Source: Bradyrhizobium barranii subsp. apii
Lineage (GTDB): Bacteria > Pseudomonadota > Alphaproteobacteria > Rhizobiales > Xanthobacteraceae
Assembly: GCF_011516635.5 (NCBI RefSeq)
Contig: NZ_CP096255.1
Span: forward strand, 9,497,501-9,561,500
Length of the DNA stretch: 64,000 nt
Reading direction: 5' to 3'
The position numbers and the translations under genes were made by a program. The notes below the pieces were generated by a model. That model saw only the letters and a program-made list of their open reading frames with translations, did not search any database and had not been told where the DNA came from. Within the stretch, counting starts at the first letter, position 1. Every line of letters starts with the position of its first letter. Below are positions 1 through 8,929 of this stretch, piece after piece.

Positions 1-8
1 GCGGTTTA

Positions 9-947
9 TCAAGTTGGCTCAGGAACAAGCGAAGTCCTGTCAACGTCGGGAGCATTTTTCTGTTGCGTGAATGGGCTGCTCAGCGGCAGCGGTCCTGTTG
101 CATCCGCTGACGCGGCCTTGTCTTGGCCCGCCAAAGCCAAGGCCACGATGGGGTTCATGCTGTCGACCATCGATGTCGGCATCAGGATCGTGGTGCCGCG
201 CTCTTTGGTTGTCTCATAGATGATGTTCATGGCGCGAAGTTGCAGCGCCGCCGGCTGCCCCGCATAGATCGTGGCCGCCTCAACGAATTTGCCGGCTATA
301 GCGGCTTCGGCTGATCCGAGGATCACACGGGCCTGCTTTTCCCGCTCGGCCTGGGCTTGACGAGACATCGCATCCTGCAAAGCCACCGGGATCGCGACGT
401 CGCGGATCTCGACCGACCTCACTGAGATGCCCCAGTCTGCCGTTTTGCGTCCGATTTCGCTTCGCAACAGCTGGTCTGCGGCGGTTCGCTCCGACAAGAG
501 CGCGGAGAGCATCGACGAGCCGATCATTTCGCGCAGCGAAGTCTGGGCGACACGATCGATGGCTTCCCGGTAGTTCGTAATGTTCAAGGCCGCCTTCTGT
601 GCATCATGGACGAACCAGAAAATAATGGCATCCACGTTCACTGGAACGGTGTCCTTCGTCAGAGCCTCCTGGGCGCTGAAAGCGGTAGTCTGAATGCGCT
701 CGTCAATGACGGCAACGACACTATCGACAACCGGAATGATCACGAAGAGTCCGGGCCCTTTTACGCCGCGCAATTTGCCGGCGCGGAGGATAACGAACTT
801 CTGCCAGGTGTTCGCCATCTTCAGAGCAGAGCCGATGACGATCGCCGCGATCAGCCAAGCGGCGCTCAGCACGAAGTAACCCATGACGCCAAGCGCCGCG
901 CCGATAGCGACGCAGGCTATCGCAAGAAACGCGGTGATCGGATTCAT
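9..947 (-). CDS. SPFH/Band 7 (slipin-type) membrane protein
   Basis: Encodes a 312-residue stomatin/slipin-like protein. Two hydrophobic stretches at about residues 5-45 are followed by an SPFH core (about 50-230) with slipin-like features such as the ERIQTT, DAIIFW and YREAIDRVAQTSLR segments, then an Ala/Glu-rich coiled stretch and a polar C-terminus. The family forms membrane-bound oligomers that organise or protect membrane proteins; the partner here is unknown, and no NfeD-type gene is adjacent in the window. The ATG at 947 is chosen over an upstream in-frame start because AAGGAG lies six bases before it. A perfect palindrome sits about 65 bp upstream of this start and may control it. 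Confidence 0.88.
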   Translation of the reverse strand: MNPITAFLAIACVAIGAALGVMGYFVLSAAWLIAAIVIGSALKMANTWQKFVILRAGKLRGVKGPGLFVIIPVVDSVVAVIDERIQTTAFSAQEALTKDTVPVNVDAIIFWFVHDAQKAALNITNYREAIDRVAQTSLREMIGSSMLSALLSERTAADQLLRSEIGRKTADWGISVRSVEIRDVAIPVALQDAMSRQAQAEREKQARVILGSAEAAIAGKFVEAATIYAGQPAALQLRAMNIIYETTKERGTTILMPTSMVDSMNPIVALALAGQDKAASADATGPLPLSSPFTQQKNAPDVDRTSLVPEPT

Positions 948-1011
948 TTCGGCTCCTTCATCAAAGGCCCGACCTGGGAGCCGGCATATTAGTCGGCGCC
1001 CGGATGTTTTG

Positions 1012-1029
1012 CTGAGCAATATTGCTCAG
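1012..1029. promoter_or_regulatory. Palindromic operator-like site 1
   Basis: CTGAGCAATATTGCTCAG is a perfect 18-bp palindrome about 65 bp upstream of the SPFH start. A related copy lies at 1150-1165, nearer the divergent zinc ribbon gene. The symmetry and repetition suggest a dimeric regulator binding site; I do not recognise the regulator. Confidence 0.5.
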
Positions 1030-1149
1030 TCAACAAAGCCAGCACTTGATAAGAACCGCGGACTGAACACGGCTGCAGGCCTGCGCTCGGGATGCACGAG
1101 ATCCGGGTTGAGCTCCTTAACCGACACTGCCGCCAATTCTCTTGGAATG

Positions 1150-1165
1150 TGAGCAATATTGACCA
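1150..1165. promoter_or_regulatory. Palindromic operator-like site 2 (imperfect)
   Basis: TGAGCAATATTGACCA matches the first 12 bases of the core palindrome at 1012-1029 and then degenerates. It lies 105 bp before the zinc ribbon start at 1270, so the two sites sit between two divergent genes. Confidence 0.4.
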
Positions 1166-1269
1166 GCAGTTGATCATGCGGTGCGGCAAGCTTGTTTCTT
1201 CGCCGTCCGATTCATTACTACTGGTGGCTGAGGGCACTCGCACGCCTCCCGATCCGCAAGGAGCTTCAC

Positions 1270-1464
1270 ATGCCTGACATCCTTGCGCGCCCCGAACCAT
1301 CGCTGATTCCGATCGTGCGACCACGCTGCCCGACGTGTCAGGGCCGCATGGTGCTGACGCGCATCGAACCTGGTCGCAGCAGTCCTGATCTGCGGACCTT
1401 CGAATGCTCCAAGTGCGAGCTCATCTACAAGGTGCTGGCTGAAGACCAGGTAAAGATCGATTAA
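1270..1464 (+). CDS. Small zinc-ribbon protein (64 aa)
   Basis: Encodes MPDILARPEPSLIPIVRPRC and onward, with a CPTC pair near residues 20-23 and a CSKC pair about 29 residues later, the arrangement of a zinc ribbon. The ATG at 1270 is preceded by AAGGAG, so the longer upstream reading is rejected. I recognise it as a small protein seen in Bradyrhizobium, but no function is established. The two Cys pairs suggest Zn binding and possibly a nucleic-acid or protein-contact role. It is divergent from the SPFH gene and shares the intergenic palindromes. Confidence 0.8.
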   Translation: MPDILARPEPSLIPIVRPRCPTCQGRMVLTRIEPGRSSPDLRTFECSKCELIYKVLAEDQVKID

Positions 1465-1556
1465 AACCTAGTGGCAGAACGGCAGCCCTCTAGATTCCAA
1501 TGTTCGTGCCCGACGTTAGTGTTTTGAGTCCGGTTGAAGAGTCGCCCGGACCAAAC

Positions 1557-2330
1557 CTATGCCAGGGAGCTCAGCGAAGCTGTTGGCACGTCGAACGTGT
1601 ACGAGAACCCCGTCGACGCATAGGTTAATTGCACGTCGCCCTGCAACTGCTTGCCGAGCGTCTCGATCAGCCGTGTTCCGAAGCTGCGCTTTGCGGGCGG
1701 CTGGACAACTGGGCCGTTCTTTTCGATCCAGGTGAGGTGCAAGCGTTGGGTCTGTTGGTCCACCATCCAGGCGAGGTCGACGTGCCCCTCCGGGACCGAC
1801 AGGGCACCAAACTTCGTGGTGTTCGTGCAAAGCTCGTTGAGCGTCATCGCGATCGCGATGACGGCACCCGACGTCATGCGGATATCGGGGCCCGAGATCG
1901 AGAATTTTCGCTCGTCGGGATTGTCGAAGGCTTCGATTGCGCTGCGGACGACCGTGCCAAGATCGGCGCTCGACCATCTTGCCTGGAGAAGGAGATCGTG
2001 CGCCCGGCCAAGCGCCAACAGCCGGCCCTCAATGGCTTGCTGCGCGTGCTCGGCTCCGTGCAGGTCGCGCAGGCTCTGGGACACGATGGCGGCGACGGTT
2101 GCGAGCGTATTCTTGATACGGTGGTGCAACTCCTCGAGGATCAGTTTCTGGAGCTTGTCGGACGCCGCTCGCTCTCGGGCGTCGATGCCAGCCTTGGCAA
2201 GCAGACTCTTGGTGTTGATCTCAGCCTGGGCAAGGAGAAGCCGCAGGCTGACATTCTCTGCCGCCAGACAGTCCTCGTGCGATTCCGCGCCGCCAGGGCG
2301 TTCGCCTGTGCGGAGGTCAATTTCGAGCAT
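1557..2330 (-). CDS. HWE-type sensor histidine kinase
   Basis: Cytoplasmic histidine kinase of about 257 residues without membrane segments. An N-terminal coiled coil (about 15-65) leads into the phosphoacceptor helix EELHHRIKNTLATV (His near 69-70). The ATPase domain has LNELCTNTTKFGALS as the N-box and a WIEKNGP segment matching the W-x-E signature that names the HWE class, followed by KRSFGTRLIE. There is no input domain such as PAS, so it may take its signal through a partner. The start is uncertain: the ATG at 2330 has no clear ribosome binding site and an in-frame TTG lies at 2417. No response regulator gene is adjacent. Confidence 0.82.
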   Translation of the reverse strand: MLEIDLRTGERPGGAESHEDCLAAENVSLRLLLAQAEINTKSLLAKAGIDARERAASDKLQKLILEELHHRIKNTLATVAAIVSQSLRDLHGAEHAQQAIEGRLLALGRAHDLLLQARWSSADLGTVVRSAIEAFDNPDERKFSISGPDIRMTSGAVIAIAMTLNELCTNTTKFGALSVPEGHVDLAWMVDQQTQRLHLTWIEKNGPVVQPPAKRSFGTRLIETLGKQLQGDVQLTYASTGFSYTFDVPTASLSSLA

Positions 2331-2741
2331 TTGCAACGGTATCACCGTGGACGGGCTATCGCACCTATTTTCGACGGAGCGTCCGCATTGAGGGATCCTG
2401 GCGCTATCCGGCGCCAAAAACCACCAGACTTAGGCGCGGCCAATCATGGTCCGCATTTGAGCTATGATTTGCCAAGCTTCGAGTGCAAGCCAAAAATTGT
2501 AGCCAGCATTTTCCACCATGTCGACCGCGCCATGCGGAGCACTATCTCGTCTTCAACGATGAGAACGACGATTGGAACGCGAAAGACTGGGCACCATCGG
2601 ATGGGCATCTACGAGAAACGGCTGTTGGCTTGAACCGATCGATTCGCGGCAAGCATCTCGGTGCCCCGATGATCCATGTCCAGATGCTCGCCCCTCAGAA
2701 TCCGATTCGATCGGCGTGCGTGAATGGTGGAGCGAACGGGA
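2331..2741. other. Gene-poor stretch
   Basis: About 410 bases between the histidine kinase start and the next small gene. Short open frames exist on both strands, but none has a recognisable motif or a convincing ribosome binding site. The kinase promoter, and possibly an extended kinase N-terminus to 2417, would lie here. Confidence 0.4.
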
Positions 2742-2942
2742 TTAAATCTCAGCTGTCATTCTGCCGGCCCCGCCGACTTTCCTGCTGAGATGCTTGAGCA
2801 TCTCAGCAGCGTTCGACAGAATTGTTGCCTTTTGCAGTGCCTCCGCGCGCTCACGTCCCGGCGGCATCTTGCGAGCTCTATCTAGGGCGTTTGCCGCCTT
2901 GATGTTCAGTTCAGAAGCCAACAACGATTTGACTCCCTTCAT
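2742..2942 (-). CDS. Small helical hypothetical protein (66 aa)
   Basis: The product from the ATG at 2942 is a short, mostly helical, charged protein with the segment ALDRARKMPPGRERAEAL followed by KATILSNAAEMLKH. I associate this pattern with small uncharacterised Bradyrhizobium proteins. The frame stays open upstream to 3071, but that part overlaps a better small gene at 2996-3103 in another frame, so the internal start is preferred. Function unknown. Confidence 0.6.
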   Translation of the reverse strand: MKGVKSLLASELNIKAANALDRARKMPPGRERAEALQKATILSNAAEMLKHLSRKVGGAGRMTAEI

Positions 2943-2995
2943 TGGCCCGAATGAGCCATTGGCTGGAGCTGACGGCGCTCGCCTGCCGGGAGGAA

Positions 2996-3103
2996 CTACC
3001 ACTGAATAAGCACTGCAGCAGCGATCAGCAGCACAAAAAAGATCGGCAGCAATACGGGAGGTACCATCCACTCGCGAATACTGAACTTGGAGATATTCGA
3101 CAT
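2996..3103 (-). CDS. 35-aa single-span membrane microprotein
   Basis: A complete 35-codon frame that is easily missed because of its size. The product starts MSNISKFSIREWMVPP and continues as one hydrophobic helix of about 17 residues ending VLIQW, with almost nothing after the membrane segment. GAGG lies eight bases before the ATG. The amphipathic N-terminus followed by one span resembles small inner-membrane regulators or toxin-like peptides, but the function is unknown. I associate near-identical peptides with Bradyrhizobium, from memory only. Confidence 0.62.
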   Translation of the reverse strand: MSNISKFSIREWMVPPVLLPIFFVLLIAAAVLIQW

Positions 3104-3481
3104 TTGACCGCCTCTTGGTCGCGGCGGGAGCACAATGCTCTCAGTCACCGATAACAGCCGAGGGGCGCGCGGTGATGACTAAGATGTAGTGCCTATTCGC
3201 AGAATAACGAGGTCAAGCGCAACTTTCTTGCTGTCGTCAGCATCGATCGGCATTGTAATACGCTTCCAGTATAACCACTTGAGGGTTGGCGCAACTGGGT
3301 CGCTCCAACATCCCTCCCCTGCGCGCCAAGCTTCGGCCACGTCCGATGTTGTCAGCCTACCGTCACACGCAATGTCGACGAGAGCGTCGCGGGACAGGAT
3401 AAGCTAAGGGCATCCGAAATCTTTCGATGCAAATCGTGCCAGGCACGAGTCTCGTGTACCGGCAACTGATCGGTCTCAACC
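3104..3481. other. Intergenic stretch
   Basis: About 380 bases of lower-complexity intergenic DNA between two small genes. A 72-codon frame at 3189-3407 exists but has no ribosome binding site, motif or codon pattern supporting it. I see no RNA gene here. Confidence 0.4.
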
Positions 3482-3742
3482 ATGATTGCGTTTCCAAATC
3501 ACAGTCGTTCTTATGATCGCACGCGGCGTGCCGTGCGATTTTGGGGACACGACAGCGCTATAGAGGCGTCGTTTTTCATAAACGAAGGCGCGCTGAAGCG
3601 ACTTCGACCAGATGCCAGCTACGATGAAGCGGGCTTTCTGAACGCGTTTGATTCCAATCGTGACTTGATCTGTGCCGCCGCTGCCAAGGTCTACAGCCGC
3701 GGCAGCAGGGGCTCTTACGATTTGGTCGCCGCAAATTTTTGA
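3482..3742 (+). CDS. DUF1488 family protein
   Basis: An 86-residue protein with the typical DUF1488 layout: MIAFPNHSRSYD at the N-terminus, then VRFWGHDSAIEASFFI, then a DEAGFLNAFDSNRDLI helix and a C-terminal KVYSRGSRGSYDLVAA block. Length and motif order match a full-length family member. The family is common in rhizobia and its function is not established. The gene looks intact and ends just before the remnant of a conjugation module that begins at about 3.77 kb on the other strand. Confidence 0.82.
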   Translation: MIAFPNHSRSYDRTRRAVRFWGHDSAIEASFFINEGALKRLRPDASYDEAGFLNAFDSNRDLICAAAAKVYSRGSRGSYDLVAANF

Positions 3743-3772
3743 AACGATCCTGCTCGTGCAAGCTGGGCCTGA

Positions 3773-4321
3773 TCAGCGAAAATTGCGCGACGAATAGGCG
3801 CGCACCAGGTTCGACTTGCCATGGCCGGAGGCACCGAGCACCAGGGCGTAGCGGCTTTCCAGCTCGAACGGCAGATTGAGGTGCGGCGCGAGCCAGATGC
3901 CCTTGCGGGCAGAGCGCCCGGCCTCGGCTCTGAACTGGGCGCCAAGCCTCCTGCGTGCGTCATGATCGTAGTAGATGCGCGCCTGGCTCTTGTCAGGCGT
4001 TGCAAACGGCTCGGCCAGCGGTGCCTCGTCACGCGCGTCCAGGCAGCCCAGATAGGCCGCGGTTACGCTGATTGCGAACGCCATAGCCGCGTGCGGCCAT
4101 CGCGTCGTCAGAAACGCCGCCCAGTAGTGGGGATCGCGCAGGCTCATGAGGTTGGTGTACCAGTCGAGCCATGAGAAGGGCTCGTCGCTCACCGGCAACG
4201 CCAGGAACAGCGCCAGCAGCGGGATCAGCGACACCGAGAACAGGATTACGCCGACAAAGATGGCCTCGTCGGACGCGCAGTAGAGGTCCAGTCCGGGTTT
4301 GAGATTGGGAAGAGCAGCCAT
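3773..4321 (-). pseudogene. Truncated type IV coupling protein (VirD4/TraD-like)
   Basis: The N-terminal 182 residues of a DNA-transfer coupling ATPase. Two membrane segments (about 23-47 and 76-94) precede a cytoplasmic part that reaches a Walker A loop, GASGHGKSNL, and then stops within 15 residues. Everything after the P-loop, including Walker B, is missing, so the ATPase cannot work. The ATG at 4321 follows the relaxase stop by three bases and GGAGG overlaps the end of that gene, so the two were co-transcribed. The break near 3773-3790 probably marks the left edge of the inserted conjugation DNA. Confidence 0.72.
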
Positions 4322-4324
4322 TGT

Positions 4325-5622
4325 CTACCTCCAATTCTGAATCTGCCGCTGCCCTCTCGTTTGAGCCGCGAGCAGCGCCTGATCGTAAAAAATGGCCGTC
4401 TCGCCCCGCGCGCGGCTGCACGCCACGTAGCTTTCATGCCGATCGTACTCGGCCCCCAGCACGACGGTCGCCGTTTCCGCGGTCAGACCCTGCGAGCTAT
4501 ACGCCGTGACCGCAAGGTCGTGGCTGAGCCTGACCCGCCCCGCCTTATCCTTGAGAGCTTCGGTCGAAAACTCGATGGTCTTGCCCTGGACCTGGGCGCG
4601 GATCAGCAGGTGTTGATTGTCAAGGACGTCAATCTTGTCGACGCGGCCGACCGTGCCGTTGATGACGCCGCTCCCAATCCTGTCCTGGCGGATGCCGAAC
4701 CTGATCTTGTCGCCGGCGGCCAATTGCAGCCGAAAGCTGCGTCCCGACGCGTCACCTGCCGTGACGACGTGATCGGGCCCGGTGAGGAGACCAGAATCCC
4801 GCATGCGAGACCGGATTTCAGCATTGAGCGCCCGAACCGTTTTGTTGGATTTTGCGATGAGAAGATGCGGCTTGCCGGGCGCCCGATGTTGCGCGTCCAT
4901 ATAGCAATCCACGGCGGCCCGAATGGTGGCTTGCGCCCCGGCGCAGCCCGTCAGCAGCCTCTTCTCGGCGTAGGCTTTGAGGCCTGTGGCCGCCTTCCCC
5001 TTGGCGAAGGCTCGGGCGGCATCCTGGGCCCATTTCTCCCGCTGACGGACGATTTTGTCGACCCGGGTCGGCTCCACAACGGAAGAAATGATTTTGAGGG
5101 CAGGCCCCGCAGAAATCGGCTGCAGTTGCTTGCGATCCCCAACAAATACTACTTTAGATTGCGCTCTTGCCGCGGCGCCGATGAGTGCGTTCATGCTGCG
5201 TGAGCCGATCTGCCCACATTCATCGACCAAGAGCACGGTGTTTCGGTCCAAGATATGTTGCCCGGCGTTGATGCGGGCGAGGAGACTATCGACGGCGTAG
5301 CCGTCAATGCCCAACTCGGCCCGAATCATCTCAACCGTACGCCACGCCGTGGCACAGCCGAGTACGGTCTTGGGGTTGGCTTTGCTGACAACAGTCTTGG
5401 AATCTGCCTTGTTGGTGCCGGCAGACGTGTAGCAGTCCACGACCACTTTCAACATGGTGGTCTTGCCCGCCCCGGCCGCCCCCTCCACAATGGCGAGGCA
5501 CCTGTCGTCGGTGGCCGCAAGGGCCGCCCGGCGCTGCTCATCGGACAGGCCGCGCAACTCGCACTCTCGCTCGATTCTGGCTCGATCAATCGGCTCGAAC
5601 CGGCGATTGGCCAGTCGCCTAG
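4325..5622 (-). pseudogene. traA: MobF relaxase, C-terminal helicase half (traA-like)
   Basis: C-terminal part of a TrwC/TraI/TraA-type conjugative relaxase. It carries a RecD-like superfamily 1 helicase: Walker A GAAGAGKTT, Walker B VLLVDECGQ, a GDRKQLQPISAG motif, and a C-terminal motif with AVTAYSSQGLTAET and VACSRARGETAIF. It joins in frame to the N-terminal half at 7255-8492 if the IS1380-family element and one CTAG copy are removed. An apparent upstream extension to 5695 is read from the IS end (MRLVSGGVRMHQSDQN) and is not part of the gene. Confidence 0.85.
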
Positions 5623-7254
5623 CCCGCCCTATTCGTGAGAGCGCGGTATTTTGGTCCGACTGGTGCATCCGCACACCTCCGCTGACGAGGCGCACAGGAT
5701 TGCCTTCGGCTTTTCACCGCCTGACGACCGGTACTTTGCAACGCGCTTGAGGGATGGGTTGGGTGAACGCGGGCGGACGCCCCACCGGTCAAGGACCGAG
5801 CGGCAGCAGCGCGCCGGGCAAGCTGCGGATCAGGTCGGCTTCGGGACATGCCGCGGCGAACGCAAGGCGAATGCGGCTCTTGGTCTCGACAACCCGGGCG
5901 GCGATTTTCAAGAGCCGAAGACGCAGCGTCGCGAACTCGGCAGTGGCCAATTCCCGGACTTTGGGAATGGCGTCGCGCACGGTCAGCATCAGTCAATAAG
6001 CGGCGGTATGGAGAACGAGGCGGACTTGATTGGCGAGCGCCGAACGGCAACTGGTGCGATCGGAGGCGAGCTGCGTCTTATGCAGCTTGATCAGATTCTC
6101 GGCTTGGCCGCGCGCGCAATACAGGCTGTCGTAGATCCACTCGGCCGAGCCGACATCGAGGCTGGTGACGACGAAGCGGATGTCGAGGCCGAGCATCGTC
6201 GCCTCAATACGGGCGACGGTGCGTCGTTCGCGATCCCAGGACTTTGCCTTGTGGCGCGTCTCGGTATAGCCGCGCAGAACCGGCAGGTTCTCGATGGCGC
6301 GTCGCGTGCGGATGTCGTCGGCGACCGCGTCGACTTTTCTGGCGAGCGGCTTGGTGCCGGACAGACCGAAGATGTAGTCGATGCCGTTGGTCTCGCACCA
6401 CGCCATTGCCTCCGGCCGGGCATAGTGCCCGTCGCCACGGAACGTAATTCGCGTGTTGTGCCACCGCGTCCGGATATGCCGTACCAGGCGGCGCAGATGG
6501 GCACGCACCTCGACGCCGCCCGGCGTCTTGCCGGGCCGCAGCACGACCGCCACGGGCCGGCTCTTCTCCGTGTCGTAGACGTGGATCGGCAGGAAGCAGC
6601 GTTCGTCATAATGAGCGTTGAACAGCGAGAGCTGCTGATGGCCGTGGACGACATCGCAGGTATCATCGATGTCGAGCGTGACGGATGCCGGCTCGCGCGG
6701 GTAGCTATCCATCCATGCGTCGACCAAAGTGTAGGTCAGTCGGATCACGTCGCGCAGGCGCGGAGCATTCTCCAGGCGCGACAGCGTCGGTTGGGAACAC
6801 AGATCGCGACCCGTGTCCGGCAGCCGTCCGCAGGCCAGCTTGAATGCGGGATCGGACCGCAGATGATCGAGGTCGTCGGCGTCCTCGTAGCCGCAGCAGA
6901 TCGCGAACATGCGCGCGCGGAACATATCGACCAGGCTGTGCACGACCCGCGTCGGATCGCGCCGATCCGGGAACACCCGGGCCAAATTGTCGGCCAAGCC
7001 GAGACGCCGCTCGGCCATCGCCAGAAGCATCACGCCCCCGTTCGAGGTCAGCCGACCGCCATCGAAGGCAGCTGTGACTTTCTTGGCGTGAACGGCTGGA
7101 AACGAGAAGGGCAGAATCGTATCGTCGGTCATGGCGGGCGTGGTGTTCGCGGCTGAAGGTGATGGGGTTGGCTTTGCAACCGAATCCTACGCCGCATCAG
7201 CGCTTTACACCACGCTCGCCAGCCTCTCAGGCGCCCTCTGACGAATAAGACGGG
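5623..7254 (-). mobile_element. IS1380-family insertion sequence, copy 1
   Basis: A 1632-bp element inserted in the relaxase gene. The ends are imperfect inverted repeats, CCCGCCCTATTCGTGAGAG on the left and CCCGTCTTATTCGTCAGAGG (complement) on the right. It is flanked by the 4-bp direct repeat CTAG at 5619-5622 and 7255-7258. The same element recurs at 11979-13610 and 21940-23571. I found two base differences from the others, and one of them truncates the transposase. Confidence 0.92.
5789..7132 (-). pseudogene. IS1380-family transposase, copy 1 (nonsense mutation)
   Basis: DDE transposase that should be 447 residues but stops after 379: codon 380 is TGA where the other two copies have TGG (Trp). 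The catalytic features lie before the stop: the acidic cluster LDIDDT (154-157), GDGHYA (Asp 234) and the Y(2)R(3)E(6)K signature spanning Tyr338, Arg341, Glu345 and Lys352. The last 68 residues are lost, so activity is doubtful, although the element could be moved in trans by the intact copies. A silent change in an Arg codon near 6777 is the only other difference noticed. Confidence 0.88.
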
Positions 7255-8492
7255 CTAGCTTCCTTGAGAAGGTTTTGTTCAATGGCGATCATCTCCCGGG
7301 TCGAATACAGCCCATGGCCATGAATGTCCTTGCCGAGCTGCACGATCCGGCCGGCGCTCGTGAGCCGGTCGATCTCGACATTGACGCGATCCGCGCTGGC
7401 GCCTGTTCCTACAAGACTGCTCGCGACGGCCGCCAACAGCGTCCGTCGCTCGAAGACGGATTCCTGCTCGGTGAGGTGGTGCGGAATTTCGGCCAATCGC
7501 TCGGCGATCAGCGCCTCCCGTTCACGCTCCGAAAGAGTACGTCCACTCTGAGCGCGCTCGATGAAGTGCTCGACATCGATGCCCCACTCTTGCGCCTGCT
7601 CGCGCCAGACTTCGAACCGATCCCGGCTGTCATCGGTCTTCGAAAGTCGCGTGGCCTTGACAATGGCAGACGCGAGTTGCGGCGCTTCGCCGGTCACGAG
7701 GTCGTATTCTGCGAGGCGATTCTCGAGCTTGCTTCTGCGGGCCGAGAAGTAGCGCTTCGCGTCCTCAGCCACAGCGGGCCCGGATGGTGTGACCAGTTCG
7801 AAGATTCCGTTTTTACCCGTCACCTCAATCTGGAAGCCAAGCTTCTGAAGACCTGAAGCTAAGACCAGGTGGTACATCCCTCCAGCCGACATCTTAAAGC
7901 TGTAAATGGCCCGCGCGTCCAAAGCTCCGAAGGTCGGCTCGCGCTCCTCCTCCCTCATCGGCTTCTGCCCGATGTTCGCGATACAGAGATGTGTATGGCA
8001 GTCCATATCCGCGGTCACACGCCCATCCACGTGTAGCGCAGGTCGGGCCTCGCCATGCTGGAAGGCCGCCACGATCAGCGAGGTCTTTTCGATAATGACG
8101 CCGTTCTTCCCCCGGCGCGTGAAGGCGGCCTCCTGGTTCAGCATCGCCACGACGGCCTTGCAGGCTTCCATTTGCGCTTGCTCGATTGCGGCGCGCATCT
8201 CCTGGTCGGCCAGCGCAAACGCGATGCTGACCGATTTCGGGGCGCTCAGCGTCAGATCGAATCCGGAGACCCGCTCCTTGCCGCCGTCATTGGTGATGAG
8301 CTTGCGTCCGTCCGGCCCAAGACCGGCGTGCAGCTTTTCGAACAGGTCAGCTTCGACCAACTGCCCAGCCTTGATGCCGAGCACCGACGACTCGCTCAGC
8401 CACACGCCTGGCGGCTCTTTGCCGGTGAGATAATATTCCGTCCTGCGCAGATAGTATTGCGCGACAGTCCCTTTTCCGATGCTCGCAACCAT
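7227..8492 (-). pseudogene. traA: MobF relaxase, N-terminal half (traA-like), interrupted by IS
   Basis: N-terminal TrwC-type relaxase domain, starting MVASIGKGTVAQYYLRRTEY. It contains GFDLTLSAPKSVSIAFALAD and the three-histidine-type metal site region around HVDGRVTADMDCHTHLCIAN. The relaxase nicks one DNA strand at oriT and pilots it during conjugation. The ATG at 8492 is chosen because GGAGG precedes it; an open frame upstream to 8702 reads through an inverted repeat and is rejected. Relaxase sequence ends at 7255; the last eight codons (PSYSSEGA) come from the IS. Removing the IS restores one frame of 844 codons. Confidence 0.87.
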
Positions 8493-8541
8493 GTGACCTC
8501 CGAATGAGCGGAGGTCGATTTTTTTCAGATGATCGGCGGGG

Positions 8542-8596
8542 CCCTTTTGGAAGCCAAAGTGACGTTGCCAGTGCGTCACTTTGGCTTCCAAAAGGG
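8542..8596. promoter_or_regulatory. 23-bp perfect inverted repeat, candidate oriT hairpin
   Basis: Arms 8542-8564 and 8574-8596 are exact complements with a 9-base loop. The left arm begins CCCTTTTGGAAGCCAAAGTG. It sits 50 bp upstream of the relaxase start, between divergent genes, where a terminator would have no purpose. MobF systems use an inverted repeat next to the nick site, so an oriT role is the leading inference; a regulator site is the alternative. Confidence 0.5.
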
Positions 8597-8643
8597 ACAT
8601 GGGTTTCTCGAGCTTCAATGGCGCCTCATCAACGGAGGCTGCC

Positions 8644-8877
8644 ATGTCAAATCGTCCCAACACAGCGACCGCTCGGACACGATCGGAACAAGCGAAACGC
8701 ACAAAGCGCCAGGCACAAGGCGCCGCCGCGACGGACGGCTGCCGGTTGTCGTCGACTTGGATCGATCCGATTCAGGTCACTGAGCGCGAGCTCGAGGTCA
8801 TCGAGCTCTATCTGGGCGAGGCACTCGATCGTCTGCTCGGTCTAGCACACCGACCACAAGCGCGAGGACCGCCGTAG
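8644..8877 (+). CDS. Hypothetical protein (77 aa)
   Basis: Basic N-terminus (MSNRPNTATARTRSEQAKRT) followed by VTERELEVIELYLGEALDRL, a likely helix. GGAGG lies before the ATG at 8644. It is divergent from the relaxase and lies on the accessory element. A second frame in the same stretch reads DGRLPVVVDLDRSD, which looks more protein-like than the residues it overlaps, so the gene may carry compensating frameshifts. Function unknown. Confidence 0.5.
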   Translation: MSNRPNTATARTRSEQAKRTKRQAQGAAATDGCRLSSTWIDPIQVTERELEVIELYLGEALDRLLGLAHRPQARGPP

Positions 8878-8929
8878 TTAAGCGCCTCGCGTCTTCACCT
8901 AGACTTCACCTAACACAGAGGTACCTCAC

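Noticed and set aside
5651..7156. Long open frame (501 codons) antisense to the IS1380-family transposase, repeated in all three copies
   Set aside because: It is the complement of a GC-rich coding frame, its product is low in hydrophobic core and has no motif, and the transposase with DDE residues lies on the other strand.
8542..8596. Inverted repeat upstream of the relaxase as a transcription terminator
   Set aside because: It lies between two divergent starts, so no transcript should end there, and no T-run follows either arm.
7227..8702. Longer relaxase starting at 8702
   Set aside because: The extra 70 residues read through the 23-bp inverted repeat and have no family similarity, while GGAGG precedes the internal ATG at 8492.
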